From the NCBI GenBank assembly GCA_028278225.1, contig JANQEU010000069.1, forward strand, positions 248,001-312,000: a stretch of 64,000 bases of DNA, in the 5' to 3' direction. A program made the position numbers and the translations under genes. Positions 50,128 to 58,949 of the stretch are shown in pieces (positions within the stretch are counted from its first letter, which is position 1; the number at the start of each line of letters is the position of its first letter). Source of the stretch: Cyclobacteriaceae bacterium. Lineage in GTDB: Bacteria > Bacteroidota > Bacteroidia > Cytophagales > Cyclobacteriaceae. The notes under the pieces were generated by a model. That model saw only the letters and a list, made by a program, of their open reading frames with translations. It was not told the DNA's origin and ran no database searches.

Positions 50128-51384
50128 ATGAAAAATCTACTCATATTGGGTGCTGGTTCTGCGGGAACTATGATGGCAAACCACCTCTCCAGGAAACTGG
50201 AAAAATCGGAATGGTCCATCACCGTAATTGATCAGCATGAAAAGCACTACTATCAACCGGGATTCCTGTTCCTTCCATTTGACATCTATGAAGAAAAGGA
50301 CTGCTTCAAATCAAAGGAAACCTATATACCGAAAGGTGTTCTTTACATCCAAAAAGGCATTGAGTTGATCAATGCCAAGAGTAATGAAGTACTGCTGGCG
50401 GATGGAACTTTGCTTTCTTATGACATCCTGATAATTGCAACCGGTTCGCGGATTGCTCCGGAGGAAGTCGAGGGGATGGATGGTGACCAATGGTATAGAT
50501 CCGTTTTTGATTTTTATACATTCGAAGGAGCCAAAAAGCTCCGTGAATTCCTTCACAAATGGGAAGGCGGAAAATTGGTAGTTCACATTACGGAAATGCC
50601 CATCAAGTGCCCCGTAGCGCCACTCGAATTTGCCTTTCTGGCTGACTGGTATTTCCAGGAAAAAGGAATGCGCGACAAAGTTGAAATCCACTATGTAACG
50701 CCCCTGGATGGCGCTTTCACCAAACCCAAAGCTGCCGCAAAGCTGGGTCATCTTTTGGTAGAAAAGGGGGTGAATATTATTCCGGATTTTGCTATTGCAA
50801 GAGTCGATAACGAAAATAAAAAGATCGTTTCATGGGATGACAAAGAAGTGGAATTCGATTTACTGGCAACAGTTCCTACCAATATGGGAGATGATGTTAT
50901 TCTCAGGTCCGGGTTGGGAGATGACCTGAATTTCGTCCCGACAAACAAGCATACACTTCAATCGAAGGCCTTTGAAAACATCTTTGTGATCGGCGACGCT
51001 ACTGATGTGCCTACTTCCAAAGCCGGTTCGGTGGCTCACTTCGAATCGGAAATCCTGGTCGAAAACATTTTGAAATACATCAATGGAGAAGCGCTTACCG
51101 CAGAATTTGACGGTCATGCCAACTGCTTTGTTGAGACAGGGTTCAATAAGGCTATGCTTATAGATTTTAACTATGAGCTGGAACCTGTGGCCGGAGTTTT
51201 CCCATTCAAAGGGTTTGGACCCATGAAATTGCTGCAGGAAAACAAATTGAATCATCTGGGAAAACTTGGATTCAGATGGGCCTATTGGAATATGCTGATG
51301 AAAGGCAGGAAAATACCTTTTATTACGCCGCAGATGAGTTTTGAGGGTAAGGAAATTGAAAAACAAAAAACAGAAATCGTATAA
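50128..51384 (+). CDS. sqr: Sulfide:quinone oxidoreductase
   Basis: Oxidises sulfide to polysulfide/sulfane sulfur and reduces membrane quinone. A 418-residue flavoprotein of the two-dinucleotide-binding fold: LLILGAGSAGTMMANHL (FAD), YDILIIATGSRIAPEEVEGM and FVIGDATDVPTSKAGSVAHF. Candidate redox cysteines are Cys161 in MPIKCPVAP and Cys333 in GHANCFVETG, at the positions of the SQR pair. The C-terminal amphipathic block (FRWAYWNMLMKGRKIPFI) fits monotopic membrane attachment. It heads the cluster sqr-tusE-dsrE2, which argues for passing sulfane sulfur to a relay. A 145-bp AT-rich promoter region precedes it. Confidence 0.9.
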   Translation: MKNLLILGAGSAGTMMANHLSRKLEKSEWSITVIDQHEKHYYQPGFLFLPFDIYEEKDCFKSKETYIPKGVLYIQKGIELINAKSNEVLLADGTLLSYDILIIATGSRIAPEEVEGMDGDQWYRSVFDFYTFEGAKKLREFLHKWEGGKLVVHITEMPIKCPVAPLEFAFLADWYFQEKGMRDKVEIHYVTPLDGAFTKPKAAAKLGHLLVEKGVNIIPDFAIARVDNENKKIVSWDDKEVEFDLLATVPTNMGDDVILRSGLGDDLNFVPTNKHTLQSKAFENIFVIGDATDVPTSKAGSVAHFESEILVENILKYINGEALTAEFDGHANCFVETGFNKAMLIDFNYELEPVAGVFPFKGFGPMKLLQENKLNHLGKLGFRWAYWNMLMKGRKIPFITPQMSFEGKEIEKQKTEIV

Positions 51385-51403
51385 CACCAAACCGTAAATA
51401 AAA

Positions 51404-51712
51404 ATGGAAACTTTAATAGCAAACAAACCCGTAGAAGTGAACGAGCAAGGTTACTTGCTGGACATGGGTCAATGGGACAGGGAAGTCGCAAGAGGTATTG
51501 CAGGTGAAGAAGGAATCGAGCTGACCGACCGCCACTTTGAAGTACTGGATTATCTCCGTTCTGAGCAGGAGAAAGGTACAGCTCTATCAATTCGTAAAGT
51601 TGGAAAATCAGGTGTGGTAGATATCAAAGAATTCTACCAGCTATTCCCCGACGGACCGCTGAAAAAAGCGTCAAGAATAGCCGGAATACCCAAACCTGCA
51701 AGTTGTATTTAA
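51404..51712 (+). CDS. tusE: TusE/DsrC family sulfur relay protein
   Basis: A 102-residue DsrC/TusE homologue that carries sulfur as a persulfide on its penultimate cysteine. The C-terminal arm RIAGIPKPASCI has Cys101, the universal CysA. The second cysteine of true DsrC (in the position of Ser90, KKASRIAG) is absent, so it is of TusE type. N-terminal VNEQGYLLDMGQWDREVARG and WEVL-like FEVLDYLRSEQEKG match the family. It starts 19 bp after sqr. A TusBCD set is not present here; the DsrE2-like neighbour is the probable donor. Confidence 0.88.
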   Translation: METLIANKPVEVNEQGYLLDMGQWDREVARGIAGEEGIELTDRHFEVLDYLRSEQEKGTALSIRKVGKSGVVDIKEFYQLFPDGPLKKASRIAGIPKPASCI

Positions 51713-51730
51713 GATTTTAAAAAATTTATC

Positions 51731-52237
51731 ATGGAAACCTTAGAAGCACCAGTCAAAAAGAAGCAAGAGAAAAAGCTCAAGAAGATAATGATCATTAACT
51801 CCAAAGCAACAGTTGATTCTGTCTATGCGGCATTGATACTTGCTAATGGAGCGAGAATGGAGGGCATTGAATCAGAAATGTTCTGTACGTTTTTTGGTTT
51901 GGAAATGCTCCAACCTAAGAAAATGGACCACCTACATGTTGCCACTGTGGGCAATCCCGGTATGCACATCCCCACGATGATCGGGGGACTCCCGGGAATG
52001 GAAACCCTTGCAAGCGCGATGATGAAAAAGGAGATGGACAAACTCGATATCCCACCGGTTAGTGAGTTCCTGGAAATTTACAAAGCATCCGGGGGAAAAG
52101 TGTTTGCCTGCAAGCTGGCAATGGATATGTTCAAATTGAAAAGAGAAGACCTTTGGGAAGATGTCGATGAAGTGCTTACGGTTGGTGATTTCTATAACCG
52201 AGCTCAGGAAGAGGGGACACAGATAATATTTATTTAA
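51731..52237 (+). CDS. DsrE/DsrF/DrsH-like family protein (DsrE2 type)
   Basis: A 168-residue sulfurtransferase-like protein of the DsrE fold. Blocks KIMIINSKATVDSVYAALIL, GIESEMFCTFFGLEMLQ and GGKVFACKLAMDMFKLKRED fit the DsrE2 group, with Cys127 (FACKLAMD) as the expected persulfide-bearing residue. GMHIPTMIGGLPGMETLASA is the typical membrane-proximal loop. It sits 18 bp after tusE and closes the module with a terminator at 52271. It probably accepts sulfane sulfur from SQR and hands it to TusE; direction is inference. Confidence 0.86.
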   Translation: METLEAPVKKKQEKKLKKIMIINSKATVDSVYAALILANGARMEGIESEMFCTFFGLEMLQPKKMDHLHVATVGNPGMHIPTMIGGLPGMETLASAMMKKEMDKLDIPPVSEFLEIYKASGGKVFACKLAMDMFKLKREDLWEDVDEVLTVGDFYNRAQEEGTQIIFI

Positions 52238-52270
52238 GTATTTATCAAAGTCTCTTCTTCGGGATGAGAG

Positions 52271-52300
52271 ACCCAGGCAAAATATTGTCTGGGTTTTTTT
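52271..52300 (+). terminator. Terminator of the sqr-tusE-dsrE2 operon
   Basis: Stem ACCCAGGCAA (52271-52280) / TTGTCTGGGT (52285-52294) with one G-T wobble, loop AATA, followed by TTTTTT. It lies 33 bp after the dsrE2 stop and touches the end of the convergent pepE gene. Confidence 0.82.
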
Positions 52301-52994
52301 AATAACTGAATGAACCCGGAGAGACATTCATCACTTCCTTCCCTTTCTCGAATATTGAGAGTTGGCCGATCCCTTTGTACTGCATGCTATCTCCGTTCAC
52401 CTGTACCAATCCTCCTTCCGGTATTCCAAAAACCTGTATGCCGGGATTGATCTCCAAAAACTCCGCAATTCTCATTGGCCGCGTTTCTCCGCCATGATTA
52501 GGGATTTGTTCCTCGGTGAAATGCGGATTGATCTGAAAAGATATAAGATCAAGTGACTCGAAATTTTTCGGTTCGATGATCGGCATATCGTTGGTGGTCC
52601 TGATAGTTGGACTGGCAACATTGGCTCCTGCACTCCATCCGATGTATGGAATTCCTTCCTTCACTTTCTCCCGTATTAATTCAATCCATCCATCCTGCAG
52701 GTAATGGACCAGGTGAAATGTATTTCCCCCACCCACGGCTATGGCATCGCAGTTTTCAACAGCTTTTTCTTTATCCTTCAGAAGATGGGCGCCAAGCGCT
52801 TCATATCCCATTTCACCAAACCGCTCTTTGACGACCTCAAAGTATTCATCAAAACTGAATGTAACCCCGGCAAACGGAAAGAAGAGGATCTTCCTTTCAG
52901 TATCACCCAGGAACTCCTTAATGTGTTTTTCGGCCCAGCCGAGAAATGGTTCCCCGGGCAAAGTGGAATTACTGAGCAGCAAAAGTCTTTTCAC
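52299..52994 (-). CDS. pepE: Peptidase E (dipeptidase E, family S51)
   Basis: Hydrolyses aspartyl dipeptides in the cytoplasm. A 231-residue protein of the class I glutamine amidotransferase-like fold. The nucleophile Ser121 is in IGWSAGANV, preceded by AIAVGGGNTFHLVHYLQD, and the His of the triad is likely in INPHFTEEQ. Length and motifs agree with Salmonella PepE. It lies 45 bp after the OsmC gene on the same strand and may be cotranscribed with it. Confidence 0.94.
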   Translation of the reverse strand: MKRLLLLSNSTLPGEPFLGWAEKHIKEFLGDTERKILFFPFAGVTFSFDEYFEVVKERFGEMGYEALGAHLLKDKEKAVENCDAIAVGGGNTFHLVHYLQDGWIELIREKVKEGIPYIGWSAGANVASPTIRTTNDMPIIEPKNFESLDLISFQINPHFTEEQIPNHGGETRPMRIAEFLEINPGIQVFGIPEGGLVQVNGDSMQYKGIGQLSIFEKGKEVMNVSPGSFSY

Positions 52995-53039
52995 ATCTCC
53001 GAATTTAAGGAAATATTGGCAGCGGATGGATTTGCTGTA

Positions 53040-53552
53040 TTAGTCCTCCAGCTCAGCCGTTTTTGTCGATATTTCAATGGTATAATCCATCTCAATCTTT
53101 GATTTGATTGAATTGGAGATCAGACAGGCATCTTTTGCCTTTTTGAGCACACGCTCACATCGTGCATAATCCTCTTCCCTGTTGATCACCACCCTGGGAA
53201 ACAGCTTTATCTCTGTCATTTCGATACGCCGGTCTTCCTTGTCCAGCTTACCGCGTGCCGAGCAATGGAAGCCGGAAAAATTAAGCTTTGAATTTGCTGC
53301 AATTGCCAGGAAGGTTGTCATGAGGCATGTGCTTACCGATGCCGTGAAAAGATGTTCCGGCGACCAGATACCCGGGATCCCTTCCGGAAACTCCGGCGGA
53401 GTAGCTACCTCGATGCAGCCGGATCCTTGTGGAACACTATTCAATTCAGGTGAACACATGATACCTTTCCGTGCCTCACTCCATTCAACATCGATGTTAT
53501 AGTAGTGTGGGAGTTGTTTGCTTGAACTTGACGTCTTAGATAATTTTTCCAT
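53040..53552 (-). CDS. OsmC family peroxiredoxin-like protein
   Basis: A 170-residue OsmC/Ohr-fold protein predicted to reduce organic hydroperoxides in the cytoplasm. The two reactive cysteines are in SVSTCLMTTFLAIA (peroxidatic) and AKDACLISNSIKS (resolving). The block VATPPEFPEGIPGIWSPEHL is characteristic of the longer OsmC subgroup. It may share a transcript with pepE. Confidence 0.92.
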   Translation of the reverse strand: MEKLSKTSSSSKQLPHYYNIDVEWSEARKGIMCSPELNSVPQGSGCIEVATPPEFPEGIPGIWSPEHLFTASVSTCLMTTFLAIAANSKLNFSGFHCSARGKLDKEDRRIEMTEIKLFPRVVINREEDYARCERVLKKAKDACLISNSIKSKIEMDYTIEISTKTAELED

Positions 53553-53709
53553 AATAAAATAACAGTGTAGAACGCTGTTAAATTCAATCTAAAACGGGAT
53601 TCCCTGTATGATTCACATTACCCTGAAGACTGATCCAGATCACACAATATTTGCTTTCAAATACATACCCGAAAACGCAATAATTCGTTGATATAAGAAA
53701 CCCAATGAA

Positions 53710-54351
53710 TTGACTGCCACAGCAACATATTATTCCCCAAGGGAAGAAGCCATAAATATTTTAACACACCTGATCGGCACGATATTAAGTGTTGGGGGAT
53801 TGACATTGCTGGTAACATTCAGCAGCATTTACGGAACGGTATGGCATATCGTAAGTTTCAGTATTTATGGCAGCTCCCTGGTGATCCTTTACCTGGCTTC
53901 AACACTTTACCACTCCGCCAGGAATAGAACTTTAAGAAAGCGGTTGAATGTCTTTGATCATTCAGCCATATACCTTCTCATTGCCGGGACTTACACGCCC
54001 TTCACCCTGGTAACATTGAATGGCCCGATGGGTTGGACATTGTTTGGTATTACCTGGGGTCTGGCTCTGGGGGGCATTACAATGAAAATCACCGGCCTAA
54101 AAAAATTCAGGCGGCTTTCCACAACGAGTTACATTCTGCTGGGCTGGATCGGGATAATTGCCATAAACCCGATTTACAGGACTTTGCCGACGGGTGGGTT
54201 GCTCCTGCTTGCGCTTGGCGGCTTGGCTTACACGATTGGGGCCGTATTCTACTCACTAAACAGAATTCCCTACAATCATGCCATCTTTCACTTCTGGGTC
54301 CTCGCAGGAAGTATTTTGCATTTCTGCGCAATCTTTTTTTACCTTTTATAG
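53710..54351 (+). CDS. Hemolysin III / PAQR-family membrane protein
   Basis: A 213-residue seven-helix protein of the HlyIII/YqfA/PAQR family. The start is TTG at 53710, because the family motif YSPREEAINILTHLIGT begins ten residues later and no ATG is in frame. Conserved metal-site histidines are in LYHSARNRTLRKR and FDHSAIYLLIAGTYTPF near the start and in HFWVLAGSILHF at the end, as in PAQR proteins with a membrane zinc site and hydrolase-like activity. Haemolysis itself is not implied. It is monocistronic. Confidence 0.88.
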   Translation: MTATATYYSPREEAINILTHLIGTILSVGGLTLLVTFSSIYGTVWHIVSFSIYGSSLVILYLASTLYHSARNRTLRKRLNVFDHSAIYLLIAGTYTPFTLVTLNGPMGWTLFGITWGLALGGITMKITGLKKFRRLSTTSYILLGWIGIIAINPIYRTLPTGGLLLLALGGLAYTIGAVFYSLNRIPYNHAIFHFWVLAGSILHFCAIFFYLL

Positions 54352-54498
54352 GAACACAGTCGTCTTGTCCGGATATCCGAAAAATACCAGAAATTGGGTA
54401 TTGATTTTCAGGAACCTGACCTATTAATTTAGTAATAGCGTTTCTTAGTGGCGGAAACAACTCCTTATGAACCTAATCGATATCCATATTGCATCGAT

Positions 54499-54521
54499 GT
54501 GCGGAAGCTGTATCTCCGCAC
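54499..54521 (+). promoter_or_regulatory. Small hairpin upstream of the patatin gene
   Basis: GTGCGGA (54499-54505) pairs with TCCGCAC (54515-54521) around a 9-nt loop and is followed by TTTT, 71 bp before the patatin start. It could attenuate transcription. The right arm region ATCTCCGCAC resembles the TATTCTCCGCA boxes at the fic promoter but is weak on its own. Confidence 0.3.
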
Positions 54522-54591
54522 TTTTCCAGGTTAAACTTTGTGACATCATACATACCGGGCATTCCGAACGGAATCTAAACTCAACGAACAA

Positions 54592-55569
54592 ATGAGTGAT
54601 CTAATAAAAGTACTATCTATTGACGGGGGAGGCATACGCGGTATAGTACCGGGCACTATCCTTGTCGAGGCTGAAAAGGCTTTCGGTTTTAAGGTGTGGG
54701 ACTATTTTGACATGATCGCGGGTACAAGTACCGGAGGTATACTGTCCTGTGCATATTTATGTCCGGGTGATAACGATCCTTCAAAGCCGAAGTTCACCTC
54801 GGAGGAAGTTGTAGGGCTATATTTTGAGCGGGGGGATGAGATCTTCGACATACCCATCTTTCACAAGATCAGATCCGTTGGTGGAATTGCGGATGAAAAA
54901 TACCCTGACGACGGCATTGAAGACGCCCTTCATGACTATTTCGGAAATGTGTGGCTGAAGGATCTGCTGAAACCAACTGTGATCACTTCATATGATATTA
55001 AAAACCGGAAGGGTCATTTCTTCTATCAGCATGAAGCAAAAAAAGACGCTGCTTATAACTTCAGGATCAAGGACGTTTCCAGGGCAACCTCCGCAGCACC
55101 CACCTATTTCGAGTGTGCACGGATACGCAACGAAAAAGATGACCGGTTTGTGCTTATCGACGGTGGTGTGTTTGTGAATAATCCGGCCCTTGCGGCTTAT
55201 GCTGAAGTCCGCGAGCAATTTGACAAGGCAACAGCAAAGGACATGAAGATCCTTTCACTGGGCACAGGTTTCTCCAAGAAGAAATACTACTATAGCCAGG
55301 CCAAGGACTGGGGTATGGCACAGTGGGTCCAACCGGTCATCGATATTATGATGGCGGGAAGTGTAGATGTTAATGACTTTTACATTGATCAGATCTTCGA
55401 CGCTGCCGGTCATCCCAATCACTACCTGCGGCTGAATGCTAAAATGCCCGCGGATGTGGATGCCGACATGGACTGTGCTACCCCTGAGAATATGGCTGCC
55501 CTGAAGCGGTTTGGCCAACAGATCTTCAAAGAGAATAAGAAGGATCTTAAGGAGTGGTTTGGAGTGTAA
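54592..55569 (+). CDS. Patatin-like phospholipase
   Basis: A 325-residue lipid acyl hydrolase with all patatin elements: oxyanion loop DGGGIRG (11-17), nucleophile elbow GTSTGG with Ser46, and Asp190 of the dyad in LIDGGVFVNNPALAAY. The middle block KNRKGHFFYQHEAKK and SRATSAAPTYFE match cytosolic bacterial patatins. No signal peptide is present, so it acts in the cytoplasm or on the inner leaflet. It is followed at 39 bp by an alpha/beta hydrolase gene, suggesting a lipid-processing pair. CapV-type defence patatins share the fold, but no cyclase is nearby. Confidence 0.93.
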   Translation: MSDLIKVLSIDGGGIRGIVPGTILVEAEKAFGFKVWDYFDMIAGTSTGGILSCAYLCPGDNDPSKPKFTSEEVVGLYFERGDEIFDIPIFHKIRSVGGIADEKYPDDGIEDALHDYFGNVWLKDLLKPTVITSYDIKNRKGHFFYQHEAKKDAAYNFRIKDVSRATSAAPTYFECARIRNEKDDRFVLIDGGVFVNNPALAAYAEVREQFDKATAKDMKILSLGTGFSKKKYYYSQAKDWGMAQWVQPVIDIMMAGSVDVNDFYIDQIFDAAGHPNHYLRLNAKMPADVDADMDCATPENMAALKRFGQQIFKENKKDLKEWFGV

Positions 55570-55608
55570 AAGGTCAGTAGAAGGTAATCAACGAAATAAA
55601 TACCAATC

Positions 55609-56538
55609 ATGGCAAAAATCATCATAGGAATTCACGGATTAGCCAATAAACCTGAAAAATCTGAACTCACCGATTGGTGGAAGACATCCATCCGGGAAGG
55701 CCTGCAGAAAAACATCGGTTTGACGGAGGATTTTGATTATGAAATGGTCTATTGGGCAGATCTAATGTATAAATATCATCAACACAACGACAAAGCTTTT
55801 GATTTTGATCAGCTGTATAATGACGAACCTTATATTCCGGCGCTTCCGGATGCGCTAAAAAAGTATAAAGAACGCTGGCTTGATGATATCAGAGGTTTTG
55901 CAGGTGACCTGGTTGGCTCGGGGCTGGATTTCGTCAAGGAAAAGTTCAAGATGGACGGACTGGCGGACTGGGCATTGGGGAAATTACTCAAAGACCTGGC
56001 TTTCTATTATTCGGACACACAAAATATCAACAATCGTGACGGAGCGATGGAATTGGCCAATCTGGTCCTTAAAAAGGAGTTGGAAACTACACTGAGGAAA
56101 CATCAGGACAGGGAAATTATGCTGATTGCCCATTCCATGGGTTCGATCATCGCCTATGATGTACTTAGAGATCTGGGACGATCAGAGGACCACACCATAA
56201 AAATCCGGTCATTCATTACGATTGGTTCACCGCTGGGCCTTCCGCATGTCAAAGGAAAGATCATCCAGCAAAGAGATTACGATCAGGATTCAAAAAGGGT
56301 GCGCACCCCATCACTTGTAACCGGCGAGTGGATCAATTATGCTGATAAAAAAGACAAGGTAGCTATTGATTTCTTTTTGAAAGACGATTACTCCGAAAAT
56401 GCCGAAGACATCCAGGTTCAGGATGACCTGGTGCTCAATGACTATGTGGGATTGTCCGGTAAAGAAAATCACCATAAGTCTTATGGATATTTGAGAACTC
56501 CGGAGTTCTCTGAAAAGATTGCCGCTTTCATAGCTTAA
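55609..56538 (+). CDS. Alpha/beta hydrolase (lipase-like)
   Basis: A 309-residue alpha/beta hydrolase. IIIGIHGLANKP at the N-terminus gives the HG oxyanion motif, and the nucleophile elbow is IAHSMGSI with Ser176. A catalytic Asp probably lies in the RSFITIGSPLG-distal region, and the C-terminal His may be one in KENHHKSYGYL. The residues 60-135 form an unusual acidic/aromatic insertion (YNDEPYIPALPDALKKYKER). The 39-bp spacing from the patatin gene indicates one operon. Substrate is unknown; a lysophospholipid or fatty acyl ester would be consistent with its neighbour. Confidence 0.85.
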   Translation: MAKIIIGIHGLANKPEKSELTDWWKTSIREGLQKNIGLTEDFDYEMVYWADLMYKYHQHNDKAFDFDQLYNDEPYIPALPDALKKYKERWLDDIRGFAGDLVGSGLDFVKEKFKMDGLADWALGKLLKDLAFYYSDTQNINNRDGAMELANLVLKKELETTLRKHQDREIMLIAHSMGSIIAYDVLRDLGRSEDHTIKIRSFITIGSPLGLPHVKGKIIQQRDYDQDSKRVRTPSLVTGEWINYADKKDKVAIDFFLKDDYSENAEDIQVQDDLVLNDYVGLSGKENHHKSYGYLRTPEFSEKIAAFIA

Positions 56539-56610
56539 ATCAAAGGCTGGGGCAGTTCAAGGTTTCAAATGAACCGTACTGAAAGCGAAACGGTGCGTAT
56601 ATTTTGATTT

Positions 56611-56925
56611 TTATTTGGCTTTCACAGTGCTATAAGCCGCCTCCATCGCATCCTTGAAAGTATCTTCCGGAACCCTGTCCAACTCCACAACCGTCCAGCC
56701 CTGCTTACCCCATTTATTTGGGACCGGGTAAATGATCGTTTGATCGAACGCACTGAACAGGGACTGGTCCATTTCGGAAAGTTTAAGCGTAACCTGTCGT
56801 TTTCGTTCGTCCATCGTTGCGAAAATCTTTTTCCTTATCCGAAAAGAGGTTTTTTCGAAATGAGGTTCTTCCTTCACATCGTCAAGTGATGTAGCAAGCT
56901 TTCTGACCGTTTCGGTTGCAACCAT
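56611..56925 (-). CDS. MmcQ/YjbR family protein
   Basis: A 104-residue protein of the MmcQ/YjbR fold, a small domain with a DNA-binding-like surface and no proven activity. Blocks PHFEKTSFRIRKKIFATM, QVTLKLS and WGKQGWTVVELDRVPEDTF then AMEAAYSTV match the family from start to end. It is monocistronic and convergent with the alpha/beta hydrolase gene. Confidence 0.88.
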   Translation of the reverse strand: MVATETVRKLATSLDDVKEEPHFEKTSFRIRKKIFATMDERKRQVTLKLSEMDQSLFSAFDQTIIYPVPNKWGKQGWTVVELDRVPEDTFKDAMEAAYSTVKAK

Positions 56926-57017
56926 TTACCATTTCAGGATTACGTCATTAATTTAAGAAATTGCAGGCAACCGGAAACTGCTTTTGTGCATCTTTCAATT
57001 AACACACCTAAACCGAT

Positions 57018-58898
57018 ATGTCTGCATCTCGCTTTTTATCAGTGCTAACTTTTTTTGTAGTTGCACATTTCGGGATCGCACAGATCCTGAATGATGATAT
57101 CATCGTGCTTCAGCCTACCGGCAGTGAGATTGATTCCCTGACGGAGATGACCATCCTGGCGGATACAACCGATCTATACCAAAGCGCAAAGTCAGTCATA
57201 GAAAACACATACATAAAAGAGGCGGTGACGCTACATAAGCTGGTTCAGCAGTTCCTGGTGAACAACGGCCAATTGGAGCAGGTCGAACCCGCTTACCTGG
57301 CACTAACCCAAAACCAGGGCGGGTATGCGAGAAAAGGTTTTGCGTTAAATGTGAATGGAATCATTACAAAAAAGCCCAAATCATTTTATGTGGATATTGT
57401 AGAAGGAAATGTGAGGGCCACGCCTGCAAAACTGATGTCCGTTACACAACTGTATCCCCATGAACTGGGCCATATACTCTACAGGTTACTGAGTTCATCA
57501 GATACCATTGAAGAAACCTCCAGAAGCGTGAATGTGCATTTCTTCTCTATCATAACTGATTATCAAATTGCTTTTAATGAAGGATTTGCGGAACACTTTG
57601 AAAATGTTGCCAGATTATATGAACCAAACGACTCCATCAGGGCCGGGATATTTTCAGACATTACTGAAAAAGAAAAAAGGTTTGAGCCCTACATCCGTGG
57701 ATTTGAAAAAGATCATCGGTGGAGCATTCGGATGGACTATTATAAAGCCACTATGATCGCCTGGTACCAGCAGTTCGAAGATTATAAAAGATATAAGTAT
57801 GCAATGGAAGACCTCGCTGCATTTAAGAACAAAACTGTATCATCAGGATCTCACGAAGACAGGATTTCTTTTCGGAATTCCGGCGTTCGCAGGTCCCAGG
57901 AAAAACGAAACATGGTTCAGTCCCTGAGTTCGGAGGGTGTTGTATCCGGTTTCTTCACCGGCCTGATCCAATCCGGTCTTCCCGACCGATACAGGACATC
58001 ATCATTCTACAAACGGTTTTTATCTGACACTTCCACATTCATCAACCCTTCCGAAAGGTTTTCACCTGTTCAGAACCAGATGATGAAAATATTCTATGTA
58101 CTGAACAAACATGTAATATTTGAGTATTCAGAACGATCTCAACTCACGGATTTCATTGATGGTTATTGCCTGGAATTTCCGGATGAAGCGAATAGTATGA
58201 AGTTCCTGTTCAAAAGAGTAACCGGGCTTGAGTTCTCCGATCGTCTTCCTCCCCAGATCTGGCTCCTCGTAAAAAAATATGATCACCGACTGATCATACT
58301 GGATCAATTTGACGGCTTAACCATCCCTGTTTATAGTTTTAACCTGAATGCTGCGGAAACTGAAGAGCTGATGACCCTGGGACTGTCCACGGAAAAGGCG
58401 CATGCGGTCATTGAATACAGGGACACCTACGGATATTTCCAAAACCTGAGTGAAGTCAGAAATGTTCCGGGCCTTACCAGTACTGAAGCCGATATGATCA
58501 TCAGCCATAATTTCGATCAGGAATATTTTGATGCATTAGCCGAACCGGAACTAAAGATCCGGGCTTTGATTGTCACCCCACTGCTGCATCTCCTGAAGGA
58601 AGGGTTATTCTGGTTTGCAATCATCATTATTCTCAGGTATTTGATTTTCTATAAGACACTGAGATCAGTTCATCACATCAGGATGATCACCGCCCACCTT
58701 TCTCACTGGTTGTTATTGCTGGTCATTGGTTTGATCGCCGTTGCTGCCTCACCTAAACCCATTTTTATATTCCTGCCGGTTTCTATTCTCCTTGCAACTC
58801 CCGGTGCTCTGATTTATCGGAAAAACGTACCAAAACTGAAGCGTCACACGACGGTGGTGCTCCTCATGACGGTGGCTATTGCGCTTTCTCTGATCTGA
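57018..58898 (+). CDS. Zinc metallopeptidase-like / helix-hairpin-helix / membrane fusion protein
   Basis: A 626-residue exported protein with a signal peptide (SVLTFFVVAHFGIAQ). A HELGH zinc motif is at 148-152 (LYPHELGHILYRL), and 35 residues later NEGFAEHFENVAR (187-199) supplies the third zinc ligand Glu, as in gluzincins. Around residues 445-505 a ComEA-like helix-hairpin-helix pair is visible (LNAAETEELMTLGLSTEKAH, RDTYGYFQNLSEVRNVPGLT). Three C-terminal transmembrane helices follow (FWFAIIIILRYLIFY, WLLLLVIGLIAVAAS, IFIFLPVSILLATPG) and a last hydrophobic tail. Combining protease-like, HhH and membrane parts is unusual. Catalytic activity and DNA binding are both inferred from motifs. 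Confidence 0.75.
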   Translation: MSASRFLSVLTFFVVAHFGIAQILNDDIIVLQPTGSEIDSLTEMTILADTTDLYQSAKSVIENTYIKEAVTLHKLVQQFLVNNGQLEQVEPAYLALTQNQGGYARKGFALNVNGIITKKPKSFYVDIVEGNVRATPAKLMSVTQLYPHELGHILYRLLSSSDTIEETSRSVNVHFFSIITDYQIAFNEGFAEHFENVARLYEPNDSIRAGIFSDITEKEKRFEPYIRGFEKDHRWSIRMDYYKATMIAWYQQFEDYKRYKYAMEDLAAFKNKTVSSGSHEDRISFRNSGVRRSQEKRNMVQSLSSEGVVSGFFTGLIQSGLPDRYRTSSFYKRFLSDTSTFINPSERFSPVQNQMMKIFYVLNKHVIFEYSERSQLTDFIDGYCLEFPDEANSMKFLFKRVTGLEFSDRLPPQIWLLVKKYDHRLIILDQFDGLTIPVYSFNLNAAETEELMTLGLSTEKAHAVIEYRDTYGYFQNLSEVRNVPGLTSTEADMIISHNFDQEYFDALAEPELKIRALIVTPLLHLLKEGLFWFAIIIILRYLIFYKTLRSVHHIRMITAHLSHWLLLLVIGLIAVAASPKPIFIFLPVSILLATPGALIYRKNVPKLKRHTTVVLLMTVAIALSLI

Positions 58899-58949
58899 AA
58901 TCCTGATTTTAGCAGATAATGATTAGTTTGAACCTAAATTTTCAGGAAC

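Noticed and set aside
54592..56538. CBASS or other cyclic-nucleotide defence system
   Set aside because: The patatin resembles CapV-type effectors in fold only; no nucleotidyltransferase, HORMA, TRIP13 or E1/E2 gene is nearby. The ThiF-like gene is 40 kb away.
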